From: CATQHL01 sp965204655
GTDB taxonomy: Bacteria; Actinomycetota; Acidimicrobiia; Acidimicrobiales; CATQHL01
Length of the DNA: 64,000 nucleotides
Direction: 5' to 3'
Assembly (NCBI GenBank): GCA_965204655.1
Contig: OZ241998.1
Span: 1,488,001-1,552,000, forward strand
The notes beneath the pieces were generated by a model. That model did not search any database and had not been told where the DNA came from. It saw only the letters and a list, made by a program, of their open reading frames with translations. Shown piece by piece: positions 25,597 to 33,890 of the stretch (position 1 is the stretch's first letter; every line of letters starts with the position of its first letter). The translations under genes and the position numbers were made by a program.

Positions 25597-27342
25597 CTAC
25601 TCAACTGACGGGATCACTGGAAGCAGGACGTAGTTATCCATCTGCGGACCGAAGTGCAGGGTGACTTGGTTGTCGAACACTTCCGCTGGACGATCACGGG
25701 GGTCGTTGTGCAAAAACGGCCCGCAACCCCGCAGTTCATTCTTGAAGTTGGACAGGCGCAGACCTGAGGTGTCACCTTCATATTCGTAGTCCCGGCCCCT
25801 CACCGTGAAACCGATCCGGTATCGGGGGGGAATGACGATGGAGGTCGGCCAAACCTCTATGTCCAACTCGTAGACCTCGCCCGGCGTCAAAGGCTGCGGG
25901 TCGGTGTGCGTGTGATATGGGCGCCAGGGCTTGGAAAGTTCCCTATCAAGCCGACGATGAGACGCCCTTAGCCAACCCTGGGCGATGGGGGTGTGCGGGT
26001 CAATCGCTCCCATGAAGGTGACCTCCTCCCCCTCCGGATCGAACACCCGGACTACGACGAACAGGTCGGCATCGCTGGTGGATGAGGAGACAAACAACTT
26101 GGCTGCAATAGGGCCGGTGACCTCCGTCTCAGAATCCATCGGAGAGGTCAAGAAGGTCAACCCCTCCGAACTCGCCTCGTAGGTGAGAGAAGCGGTGGTT
26201 TCCGGTTGCGAAGTGTGCAAAAGGCTGTCGTCTGGGTGCAGGTTCAGCCTCGTCCACTCCGTCCTGGGAATGGGCCAGTCGTCTTCAGCTCGCTCGGTAA
26301 AGCCGTCTATCCCGCGCACTTGAAGCAGAACCCGAGGGGCGTCGCCCCAGCCCGTGTCTTCTCCTTTGAGGAAGTGTCCAAAGAAACGCTTCTGCAATGA
26401 AACTCCGTAGTCGGTGTAGTACTCCGTCCAATGCTCCAAGCCGTGCACCTCCAGCCAGCGCTGCGGAGAAGCGGCCCGCAGGTAGGACTCAAAGTTGCCT
26501 CTGGGGTGCAGACCCTGCCCGCCCCAGTTGGCCGAGGAGAGGAACGGCACGACAACCTTCGACCAGTCGGGGGAACGCTCGGCGTGATAGTCGTCGTCGG
26601 TGGGGTGAGCGAATATCTCGTTGCCGAAATCGCAGCGGTTGCGCGCAAGTTCCTCTTCGGACATCGTGACCTCCCCGGCCACAGGCTCGCCAGTGTTGGG
26701 GTTGCGGTAGCCGTTCTCCCCGACGCCGTACTGCACCGTCTTGACCTGCATGTCGTACCAGTTATCCCAGAACGTGCAAAGAATGCCGCCGTGGTGAGTC
26801 ATGTCGCGGTACCACTCGGCGGCCCCTTCCCAGGGGATCATCGCAGTCAGATGAGGCGGCTGAAGGGAGGCCGCGTGCCACTGGTTGATGGCGTAGTAGG
26901 AGATGCCCGAAAGCCCTACTTTCCCGCTGCTCCACGGCTGGACGCCTGCCCACTCAATGCAATCGTAGAAATCCTTGGTCTCGCGCGGCGAGAAGTGGTC
27001 GATGTACCCAGGCGAGCAGCCAGTGCCCCGTGAGTCCACCCTCACGCACGCATAGCCGTCGGGCACCCACTTCTCCGGGTCGCAGACCTCCCAGCTCTGG
27101 TACTTGTTCGTGCTCCCAGCAGTGACGTCCGGGTGCTGTTCGGCCATACGCTGCCAAGCGCTCGGGTAGCCCTCCTGGAAGGCCAGGCCCTTGGCGTAGG
27201 GGCCGTAGGAAAGCAGCACAGGGTAGGAACCATCGTCGTCGGGCCGGTAGACGTCGGCGCGCAAAACCACGCCGTCGTCCATCTGGATCGGCGCGTCCCA
27301 GTCGATGCGCATTCCGTCTCTTACTTCACTGCGTGTTGCCAT
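25597..27342 (-). CDS. CocE/NonD-family hydrolase (X-Pro dipeptidyl-peptidase-like)
   Basis: 581 residues. An alpha/beta-hydrolase domain (about 1-330) carries the nucleophile motif GISYYAINQW after KVGLS, and later SSANWGGQGLHPRG and the His region LEVHGLEHWTEYY. A C-terminal jelly-roll (about 360-570) with SDADLFVVVRVFDPEG matches the PepX_C domain. Enzymes of this group cleave esters or amides such as cocaine or glutaryl-cephalosporins, or X-Pro peptides. No signal peptide is visible, so it is probably cytoplasmic. Monocistronic, convergent with the VOC gene. Start ATG at 27342 follows a weak AAAGGACTTGAAAG-type site. Confidence 0.92.
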   Translation of the reverse strand: MATRSEVRDGMRIDWDAPIQMDDGVVLRADVYRPDDDGSYPVLLSYGPYAKGLAFQEGYPSAWQRMAEQHPDVTAGSTNKYQSWEVCDPEKWVPDGYACVRVDSRGTGCSPGYIDHFSPRETKDFYDCIEWAGVQPWSSGKVGLSGISYYAINQWHAASLQPPHLTAMIPWEGAAEWYRDMTHHGGILCTFWDNWYDMQVKTVQYGVGENGYRNPNTGEPVAGEVTMSEEELARNRCDFGNEIFAHPTDDDYHAERSPDWSKVVVPFLSSANWGGQGLHPRGNFESYLRAASPQRWLEVHGLEHWTEYYTDYGVSLQKRFFGHFLKGEDTGWGDAPRVLLQVRGIDGFTERAEDDWPIPRTEWTRLNLHPDDSLLHTSQPETTASLTYEASSEGLTFLTSPMDSETEVTGPIAAKLFVSSSTSDADLFVVVRVFDPEGEEVTFMGAIDPHTPIAQGWLRASHRRLDRELSKPWRPYHTHTDPQPLTPGEVYELDIEVWPTSIVIPPRYRIGFTVRGRDYEYEGDTSGLRLSNFKNELRGCGPFLHNDPRDRPAEVFDNQVTLHFGPQMDNYVLLPVIPSVE

Positions 27343-27472
27343 ACTTTCAAGTCCTTTCTAGAGGATTGGCGCAAGCGGTAATCCACCCACGCTCTCAGCT
27401 TGCTATTTCCGGGGAGGCTCAGAGTCATGCTTAGCGCTGTTGGTCAGTCTCAAACGACTAGCATAAACCCAA

Positions 27473-29032
27473 ATGCCTGGATGGCTTATAGCGGTGATCG
27501 TGATCGGGGGAATCTTCCTAGCGACAGCCCTCTACGACTTGCTTCAGCGCGATCATACCATTCTCCGTAATTTCCCTATCATCGGGCGCTTTCGATACAT
27601 GCTGGAAGCTATCGGGCCTGAGTTGCGACAGTACATCGTCACCAACAACGAGGAAGAACGCCCGTTTAATAGAGCCAAGCGGCGCTGGATCTACGCCTCA
27701 GCCAAGCGGGAGAACCCTCTTTTTGGGTTCGGCACCGACCAAGACCCTGACAGGACGGGGTACTTAATCATCAAGCACTCCTCCTTCCCGCTTTCAGCCG
27801 ACATCAACTCCGACGCGCCGCTGCCTTGCGCCAAGGTTCTGGGCGAATGGCGCGGGAGGTCAAACAAATTCCGCCCATCATCGGTAGTGAACATTTCCGG
27901 GATGAGTTTCGGCTCACTCAGCGGACCGGCGGTGGAGGCCATGAACAAGGGGGCCGCGCTGGCCGGGTGTTTGCAAAACACGGGCGAAGGGGGAATTTCC
28001 GACTACCACCGCTGCGGGGGGGAGATTGTCTTTCAGATAGGAACCGGCTACTTCGGCTGCCGGAATCCGGACGGGACTTTCAGCTCCGAAGCCCTGCTCG
28101 CCAGCTTGGAAAACACGCCCGTTCGCGCCATCGAACTGAAGCTCAGCCAAGGCGCCAAGCCCGGCCTTGGGGGGCTGTTGCCTGGAGCTAAGGTCACCCC
28201 CGAAATTGCCAGGGCACGAGGTGTGCCCCGCGGTCAATCCGTCAGAAGCCCGAACGCCCACAGCAGCTTTCACGACATAGACGGGCTGATCGACTTCACG
28301 GAAGAATTAGCCGAACTCACCGGGTTGCCGGTGGGAATAAAGTCAGCGGTGGGGGTAGATGGTTTCTGGAATGAGTTGGCGCGGCGCATGTCTGAGCGGG
28401 AAGAAGGACCGGACTTCATCACTGTGGACGGTGGGGAGGGAGGCACTGGAGCAGGCCCGCTGGTGTTCTCAGATCACGTGGCTCTGCCCTTTCGGCGAGG
28501 GTTCGCGCGGGTTTATATGGCGTTCGCCAAACGCGGAATGCATCGTCACGTCGTTTTCATAGGCAGCGGCAAGCTTGGCTTCGCTCACGCTGCCTTAGCC
28601 GCAATGTGCTTGGGCGCAGACCTCATAAACGTAGGCAGAGAAGCGATGCTAGCTATCGGATGCGTCCAAGCCCAGCGCTGCCACACCGACCGCTGCCCCA
28701 CCGGAGTGACAACCCACAAGCGCTGGCTTACGAGAGGGCTTGATCCCAACCTAAAAGCGGTGCGGTGCGCTAACTACATAGTCAGCCTTCGCTCTGAACT
28801 GCTGCAGCTAGCCCACTCCTGCGGGTATTCGCACCCGGCGCTGGTGGAAACCGACGCCCTGGAGCTGCTTCAGGAAAACCCCAGCCAGAAGATGAGCCTC
28901 CAGCAGCACTACTGCTACCCCGAGGGTCTAGAGCGCTTCCCCAAGAACGAGAAGAAGATAATAGAAGGACTGTGTGAGGCTGCCGTAGACGAACACCAGA
29001 AGCTTGGAACTGAAGCAGCGGCCACCTCTTAG
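27473..29032 (+). CDS. FMN-binding glutamate synthase-family protein
   Basis: 519 residues. An N-terminal membrane segment (about 3-22) is followed by the glutamate-synthase central/FMN barrel: NISGMSFGSLSGPAVEAMNKGA, GEGGISDYH, then VDGGEGGTGAGPLVF for FMN binding, and CVQAQRCHTDRCPTG, whose Cys spacing fits a 3Fe-4S cluster. No glutaminase domain is present, so it is one of the stand-alone archaeal-type GltB-like proteins, whose substrate is usually unknown. The ATG at 27473 lacks a clear ribosome site. The next gene starts 11 bases after its stop. Confidence 0.9.
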   Translation: MPGWLIAVIVIGGIFLATALYDLLQRDHTILRNFPIIGRFRYMLEAIGPELRQYIVTNNEEERPFNRAKRRWIYASAKRENPLFGFGTDQDPDRTGYLIIKHSSFPLSADINSDAPLPCAKVLGEWRGRSNKFRPSSVVNISGMSFGSLSGPAVEAMNKGAALAGCLQNTGEGGISDYHRCGGEIVFQIGTGYFGCRNPDGTFSSEALLASLENTPVRAIELKLSQGAKPGLGGLLPGAKVTPEIARARGVPRGQSVRSPNAHSSFHDIDGLIDFTEELAELTGLPVGIKSAVGVDGFWNELARRMSEREEGPDFITVDGGEGGTGAGPLVFSDHVALPFRRGFARVYMAFAKRGMHRHVVFIGSGKLGFAHAALAAMCLGADLINVGREAMLAIGCVQAQRCHTDRCPTGVTTHKRWLTRGLDPNLKAVRCANYIVSLRSELLQLAHSCGYSHPALVETDALELLQENPSQKMSLQQHYCYPEGLERFPKNEKKIIEGLCEAAVDEHQKLGTEAAATS

Positions 29033-29043
29033 GATTTCGGACG

Positions 29044-30342
29044 ATGACGCCGGACGAACACCCAGGCACTCTCCTTCCGCCTCAGCCCCACGACCTGAAA
29101 TCGCCCAGGGCGCGTCGCGTCCCCCGTATAGAAAGTTTGAAGGTCCAGAATTACCGTGTTTTGCGAGACATCACGTTCAAGGACCTGACGCCGCTGACAG
29201 TTCTGATCGGCCCCAACGGCAGTGGGAAATCCACCATCTTCGACGTATTTGCTTTTCTCTCAGAGTGTTTTTCGCATGGCCTTCCGCAGACCTGGAGCGA
29301 CCGAGGCGGGATTCGGGAGTTGCGATCCCGGGGCTCCGGCGGTCCGGTCGTAATCGAACTGAAATACCGCGAAGAGGAAAAAACGCAACTTCGCAAAGGC
29401 AGTGAGAGTAGTAAGAGCCCAAACCCACTTATCACCTACCATCTCGAACTTGACGAAATCAACGGAGTTCCCGTAGTCGCCAAAGAGGAACTCTCATGGC
29501 GGAGAAAGCAACACGGCCGCCCATTCCAGTTCCTCTCCTATCAACAGGGCGAGGGAGAAGCAATCCCTGGAGACGCACCAGACGAAGACGCCGAGCGCAA
29601 AAAGCAGCCGCTGAGCTCTCCGGATCTGTTGGCCGTAAACACTCTTGGCCAACTTCGGGAACATCCGCGCGTGGCGACGCTGCGTGACTTCATCTCTGGT
29701 TGGTACTTGTCCTACTTGTCCGTGCCACAGATGCGCGAATTTGCGCGAGTCGGAACTTCTCGCCGGTTGTCACCCACGGGTGACAACCTCGCTAATGTCA
29801 TGCAGTTCCTTGAAGAACGGCAGCCAGAACAGTTGAGGGAAGTGCTCAATGCTCTCTCAAGACGCGTACCTCAACTAGAGAAAGTTCTCACGGAACCCAT
29901 GCGGGATGGTCGTCTGCTGATTCAGATGATAGATCGACCTTTCGACGATCCAATCCTGGCTCGCTATATATCGGATGGTACCTTAAAACTGCTTGCCTAT
30001 TTGTTTGTCCTCTACGATTCTGATCCTCCCCCACTCATTGGCATTGAGGAACCTGAAAACTTCGTCCACCCCAAGCTCTTGTGGGAACTAGGCGAAGAAT
30101 GTCTAGTCGCTTCAAACTCATCACAGATCCTTGTCACAACCCACTCCCCATATTTGCTAGACGCGCTCTCGAAACCAAGCCAGGTGCGCATACTGAATCG
30201 AGGAGATGACGGCTTCACCACCACGCGACCTGTCTCTGACATGCCTTTGGTGAAGGAGTACTTACGTGAGGGAGGGCTGCTAGGGGAAAGTTGGGTACAG
30301 GGAATGTTTGACCTGACCGATGAGTTGGTCAATGCTTCTTGA
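29044..30342 (+). CDS. AAA (ABC/SMC-like) ATPase, putative defence or DNA-repair partner
   Basis: 432 residues. The ATPase core begins RIESLKVQNYRVLRDITF (about 29-46) with Walker A IGPNGSGKST (55-64). The late motifs are a signature-like SDGTLKLLAYLF, Walker B LIGIEEPENFVHP and the H-loop VTTHSPYLLDAL. This layout is the AAA_21/RecF-like type found in OLD-type nucleases and many antiphage pairs. It overlaps the following DUF4276 gene by 11-23 bases, so the two are coupled and likely form a complex: an ATP-driven sensor with a nuclease partner. Target unknown. Confidence 0.88.
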   Translation: MTPDEHPGTLLPPQPHDLKSPRARRVPRIESLKVQNYRVLRDITFKDLTPLTVLIGPNGSGKSTIFDVFAFLSECFSHGLPQTWSDRGGIRELRSRGSGGPVVIELKYREEEKTQLRKGSESSKSPNPLITYHLELDEINGVPVVAKEELSWRRKQHGRPFQFLSYQQGEGEAIPGDAPDEDAERKKQPLSSPDLLAVNTLGQLREHPRVATLRDFISGWYLSYLSVPQMREFARVGTSRRLSPTGDNLANVMQFLEERQPEQLREVLNALSRRVPQLEKVLTEPMRDGRLLIQMIDRPFDDPILARYISDGTLKLLAYLFVLYDSDPPPLIGIEEPENFVHPKLLWELGEECLVASNSSQILVTTHSPYLLDALSKPSQVRILNRGDDGFTTTRPVSDMPLVKEYLREGGLLGESWVQGMFDLTDELVNAS

Positions 30343-30934
30343 AGTTCTAGTTGAAGATGCATCAACAGAAGAAGCACTTAAAGTCTTAACTCCGAGAGTT
30401 ACGTCTAAACATCGTTCTCAACGCATCTCAAGTTTCAACGGCAAACATGACATGCTCAAGAAACTTCCTGGACGGTTCCGAGGCTACGCAAAATGGGAAT
30501 TGGATTGCAACGTGGTTGTTGTAATTGACAAAGACCGCGAGGACTGCACACTTTTGAAATCCAAAATCGAGGATAATGCCCGTGATTGCGGACTTCTAGA
30601 TAAGACCTTCGGCAAATACCCAAAACGACTATCAATTCGAATAGCAGAGCCCGAACTTGAGGCATGGTTTCTTGGCGACCCCGCAGCGGTCAACAGGGCA
30701 TTCCCAAAGGTTCAGGAGACGGATCTACACACCAAAGGCTCTGTGGACAAGATTCTTGCTCCCGCCAAACGGCTAGAACGCGTACTCCAGCGCCGTGGTT
30801 ACTACCTTACGGGTATGCCGAAACTTCAGGTTGCGCGGCTCGTCGCTGAGCACATGGAGCCTGACCGGAATAAATCTCCGAGCTTTCAACTGCTGATGCA
30901 AACGCTTAGGGAACTTGCTTGCGAACGGCGGTAG
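30332..30934 (+). CDS. DUF4276 family protein, TOPRIM-like nuclease candidate
   Basis: 200 residues from the ATG at 30332 (an in-frame ATG at 30320 is possible). Conserved acids fit a TOPRIM-like active site: LVEDASTEE near the N-terminus (first Glu), VVVVIDKDRED with the DxD pair (about 55-70), then AEPELEAWFLGD, the hallmark EAWxL/LxD stretch of the family. TOPRIM folds cut or join nucleic acids. It is encoded directly behind, and overlapping, an ABC-type ATPase, an arrangement like OLD/Gabija-type and PARIS-type pairs. I infer a toxic nuclease controlled by the ATPase. Confidence 0.8.
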   Translation: MLLEVLVEDASTEEALKVLTPRVTSKHRSQRISSFNGKHDMLKKLPGRFRGYAKWELDCNVVVVIDKDREDCTLLKSKIEDNARDCGLLDKTFGKYPKRLSIRIAEPELEAWFLGDPAAVNRAFPKVQETDLHTKGSVDKILAPAKRLERVLQRRGYYLTGMPKLQVARLVAEHMEPDRNKSPSFQLLMQTLRELACERR

Positions 30935-30940
30935 GTGGCT

Positions 30941-31654
30941 ATGAACCCCGCTGAGAGCAAAACCGATCCGGGCGAGGTGCTAGCCGAGTTGGAGGCACTA
31001 GGGACGGCTCAGAACCGCAAGGTTTACTCCCGCCACGGCGTGAGTGGGCCGCAGTTCGGAGTGAGTTTCGCCCACCTGCGGAAAATGGGCAAGAAACTGC
31101 ACGGCGACCACTCTCTCGCTCAGGCTCTTTGGGCTTCCGGCAACCACGACGCTCGCCTGCTGGCGCTGGCCGTCGCAGACCCCGAGAGCACGACGAAAAC
31201 CGAAATCCAAGCCTGGGCGGAGGGCATGGACAACTACGTCCTCACCGACGAGATGGCCAAGTTCGCAGCTTCTACAGAGTGGGGCAATGAGTGCGCCGAA
31301 GAATGGACGGCGCTAGACGGCGGAGGAGGCTCAAGTGAGTGGGTCACAGCGACTGGCTGGAACCTGGTAGCCCATCAAGCCTTGGGGGAGGCGACCTACC
31401 CGGACGACTACTTCGCCAAGTGGCTGCGCTTTATAGAAGGCCATATTTTTCAGAGCGCAAACCGGGTGCGTCACTGCATGAACGGAGCGCTCATAGCCAT
31501 CGGCTGTCGCAATCCTGAACTACGGACGCAGGCTCTAGAAGCGGCAAAACGGATAGGCAAAGTGGAAGTAGACCACGGCGAGACGTCCTGTAAGACACCG
31601 GACGCGCTCTCTTACATCAACAAAGTCTGGAAACGCAAAGAAGCGCGCGGCTAA
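30941..31654 (+). CDS. DNA alkylation repair enzyme (AlkD-like HEAT-repeat) family
   Basis: About 237 residues, helical throughout, matching the AlkD family: RKVYSRHGVSGPQFGVSFAHLRKM at the N-terminus, then LALAVADPE, the WGNECAEEWT stretch, and VDHGETSCKTPDALSYINKV at the C-terminus. AlkD enzymes remove bulky alkylated bases by trapping the extrahelical lesion. It begins 6 bases after the DUF4276 stop; GTG at 30935 and ATG at 30941 are both possible, and AGG at 30933 favours the ATG. Closely related family members without glycosylase activity exist, so catalytic function is not assured. Confidence 0.85.
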   Translation: MNPAESKTDPGEVLAELEALGTAQNRKVYSRHGVSGPQFGVSFAHLRKMGKKLHGDHSLAQALWASGNHDARLLALAVADPESTTKTEIQAWAEGMDNYVLTDEMAKFAASTEWGNECAEEWTALDGGGGSSEWVTATGWNLVAHQALGEATYPDDYFAKWLRFIEGHIFQSANRVRHCMNGALIAIGCRNPELRTQALEAAKRIGKVEVDHGETSCKTPDALSYINKVWKRKEARG

Positions 31655-31726
31655 CACAGTCCCCTAGCGTGTGGTGCTTGTGTGCGTTCTAGGAGCATGC
31701 TGGTGCGTGTGCGGGAGCACGATCTC

Positions 31727-31906
31727 CTAACGGACGCGTAACGAACGAATGCGACGCTCCACACGCTCCACACGCTCGCGCCGCTCTTTTTCACGCTCTC
31801 GCCGTGCTTTCATTACGCTCTCGAAACGTTCCCGCTCTTCACGCCGCGCTTCACGCACTTCTTCTAATTGCTCTCTCGTTGTTTTGTCCACTTTTTCCTT
31901 GCTCAC
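31727..31906 (-). CDS. Small Arg/Glu-rich helical protein (59 aa)
   Basis: Starts MSKEKVDKTTREQLEEVREA and continues as an almost uninterrupted Arg/Glu/Lys helix ending RSLRVR. The GTG start at 31906 sits 4 bases behind a textbook ribosome site AAGGAGG, which is the main reason to believe the gene. It is likely a single charged coiled coil. No family recognised. It is followed upstream on the same strand by the heptad-repeat protein, and both lie in a block of sequence rich in GCTCG and GAGCA words, unlike the surroundings. It may bind nucleic acid or a partner helix; that is inference. Confidence 0.6.
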   Translation of the reverse strand: MSKEKVDKTTREQLEEVREARREERERFESVMKARREREKERRERVERVERRIRSLRVR

Positions 31907-32017
31907 TAGTCCTCCTTCTAGCTAACGTCTAAGACCAATCATAGAACGTGAGCGTGCTATAGCACACACGCTCGAAATTTAGTGTTGTACACGCAAGCTC
32001 TTTCACGTCGAGCGCTC

Positions 32018-32305
32018 CTAGTCGCTCTCGTTCTCTGGTGCTTCTAGTTTTTTGTACGCACGCTCGAGCGTTGCCACCTGTTCGTTGAACGCTTCGTGTT
32101 GTTGCCTATACGCTTCGTATTGTTCGTCGAGTACGTTGTCTTGCTCTTCAAGTATTGCCACTTGCTCGTCAAGTATTGCCACTTGCTCGTCGAGCACTTT
32201 TTCTTGCATATTTAGCGCTACCGCCTGTTCTTTGAACGCGGCACGAGTTTTCATTAGCGCTACCGCTTGCTCGTCGAGCATTTTGCGTACTTGCTCTTCG
32301 TTCAC
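32018..32305 (-). CDS. Small heptad-repeat coiled-coil protein (95 aa)
   Basis: From residue about 35 the protein is made of regular seven-residue units of the form xEQxxxL: LDEQVAI, LDEQVAI, LEEQDNV, LDEQYEA, YRQQHEA, FNEQVAT, LERAYKK. Hydrophobic residues fall at the a and d positions, so a long parallel coiled coil is expected. Two units are a near-perfect 21-bp DNA duplication (around 32140-32185). GTG start at 32305; the ribosome site is weak and an in-frame stop lies upstream, which limits the start. No family recognised. Probably an oligomerisation or scaffold peptide. Confidence 0.6.
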   Translation of the reverse strand: MNEEQVRKMLDEQAVALMKTRAAFKEQAVALNMQEKVLDEQVAILDEQVAILEEQDNVLDEQYEAYRQQHEAFNEQVATLERAYKKLEAPENESD

Positions 32306-32371
32306 TTGCTCACTCTTCGTGCTCGCGCATACTCTCCCGTACGTCGACGCTCTCGTTGCGAGTGCTCGTTC

Positions 32372-32464
32372 CTAGTGTTGCGAGCAAGCTTGCTCACGCT
32401 CGAACGCTTGCGAGGTCCCGGGAGGCTCTTGCTTCTGCGTGCTAAGCGTCGTCGTTGTATTCAT
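32372..32464 (-). CDS. Possible micro-ORF, 30 aa
   Basis: ATG at 32464 with TAGGAG eight bases upstream; sequence MNTTTTLSTQKQEPPGTSQA then ten more residues ending in SQH. It precedes the heptad-repeat gene on the same strand and may be the first of three small genes in a row. Only the ribosome site and position support it. Confidence 0.35.
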   Translation of the reverse strand: MNTTTTLSTQKQEPPGTSQAFEREQACSQH

Positions 32465-32592
32465 TGTGGGTGCTCCTAATCAGTAGTTGTTGTCTCTTGC
32501 TTTGCGTTTAGAACTCTCCTAGGAAGAACGCTTAGGAACGCTTCGTAGTTGTTGCTTGCTTGCTCTTGCTCCTAGTAGCTCTCCAGGTGCGA

Positions 32593-32622
32593 GTTGCTAC
32601 TAGGAGCGCTCCTACTAGCAAC
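32593..32622. repeat. 30-bp near-perfect palindrome
   Basis: Arms GTTGCTACTAGGAGC and GCTCCTACTAGCAAC match at 14 of 15 positions with no spacer. It lies between the luciferase-like gene end (32686) and the micro-gene block, on the 3' side of the former and 5' side of the latter. It could be an operator, a site-specific recombination site or a factor-dependent terminator; no T run follows. Confidence 0.75.
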
Positions 32623-32685
32623 TGCTTCTTCGCTGGGAAGTTGCCTCTTCCGGGTCTGAAGGTATTCGAAGGCCGCCGAAGAGCC

Positions 32686-33837
32686 CTAGAGCAAGGGCAG
32701 CACCTGTTCGCCCAGCCGACAGACCTGCTCGCCAGCCTGCTCGTAAGTGTCGCCTGGGAAACTCGGGAAGAGCGTCAGATGTTCAAGCCCCCCCAACTCC
32801 TCTCCAAAAGCGCTGATCCCTTCGGCCACTTCCTCGGGAGTGCCGATAATCCAGACCTTCTGCTTCACTGACTCTTCCAACGTGGGAATTAGGCCGGGAG
32901 CGGCCGGCCGTCCGTCGGCATCCATGTAGCCCCGGCTCCATCCGTAAGGACCGAGGAACTTCCAGAACTCGTCGTGGCCGTCGCGGGCGTCCGCCCAGGC
33001 ATTCTCGTGCGTGTCGGCGACCCTTACGTTGATCACGAGCATGCGGTTTTCCCCGGGCTTCAGCGCCCTGTCGTGCTCCTTCTCGTAACACTCCCCGAAA
33101 CGTTCCCACCATTCAGCCAGGAACTTATGGTTGCGCAGCCAGAAGACACCTCCCCAACCTCGGACAGGCACGTACTCCAAAGTAGGCGGAGAAGTGACAG
33201 CCTGCCAGACGTCGTAGGGATAGAGGGGGCGGGGCACGAGCGTGAGGGTCTGAACCGTCCCGCCCCGGTCGGGAATGCCTTCCGGAGGCAAATGGTAGTA
33301 CTTGCCTTTATAGGAGAATGTCTCGTTGTCCAAAGCAGCCGTGATCACGTCCATGGCCTCGTCGAAAATCTCTCGGTTGACGCGATCGGCTTCAGCCTTG
33401 TCGGGGTTGTCGAAACTGCCGACGAAAGACCCCAGCGATTCGGCTTCCCGAGGGACGGTGCCGCGTCCCACGCCAAGAATGCCTCGCCCGCCCGAGAGGT
33501 TATGCATGGTTGCGAAGTCTTCAGCCAGACGCAAGGGATGCCATTGAGGCACGATGTTGAACAGGGCGCCTATACGGATGCGCTCGGTGCGCTCAGCCAG
33601 CACGGCACCAAACAGCAGGGCGTTGGGCAGCACTTCGTAGCCCTCGTACTGGAAGTGGTGCTCGGTCAGCCAGAACACGTCAAAGCCTGCCTGCTCGGCG
33701 GTCACGCCCATGTCCAACATCCGCTCGGAGGCGTACCACATTTCCTCTTGGGAATAGCGCCTGTCAGTCGGTTTGGGAGGGCCGGCGCCGGCGTCGCTCA
33801 TCTCGACGTTGCCGAAGAAAAAAACTCCCGTCTGCAT
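32686..33837 (-). CDS. Luciferase-like (LLM) flavin-dependent monooxygenase
   Basis: 383 residues, TIM-barrel of the bacterial luciferase family: EQAGFDVFWLTEHHFQYEGY at the N-terminus with the HH pair near the active site, then RIRIGALFNIVPQWHPLRLAEDFATM and GGRGILGVGRGTVPREAES at the FMN or F420 phosphate site. The alkanal-monooxygenase-like start (MQTGVFFFGNV) resembles FMN-dependent members. Strong ribosome site TTAGGAGG before the ATG at 33837. It is 53 bases upstream-adjacent to an ABC ATPase gene on the same strand but not clearly in one operon. Substrate unknown; sulfonates, pyrimidines or alkanes are known in the family. Confidence 0.9.
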   Translation of the reverse strand: MQTGVFFFGNVEMSDAGAGPPKPTDRRYSQEEMWYASERMLDMGVTAEQAGFDVFWLTEHHFQYEGYEVLPNALLFGAVLAERTERIRIGALFNIVPQWHPLRLAEDFATMHNLSGGRGILGVGRGTVPREAESLGSFVGSFDNPDKAEADRVNREIFDEAMDVITAALDNETFSYKGKYYHLPPEGIPDRGGTVQTLTLVPRPLYPYDVWQAVTSPPTLEYVPVRGWGGVFWLRNHKFLAEWWERFGECYEKEHDRALKPGENRMLVINVRVADTHENAWADARDGHDEFWKFLGPYGWSRGYMDADGRPAAPGLIPTLEESVKQKVWIIGTPEEVAEGISAFGEELGGLEHLTLFPSFPGDTYEQAGEQVCRLGEQVLPLL

Positions 33838-33890
33838 TGTTCTGCCTCCTAAGTCGGAAACCTAAATTCTTCGATGGATCCCGCCGCCCC

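Noticed and set aside
31680..32650. Possible CRISPR or non-coding repeat array in the GCTCG-rich block
   Set aside because: Repeats are irregular, mainly 21-bp heptad units within an ORF, with no constant repeat/spacer alternation and no cas genes.
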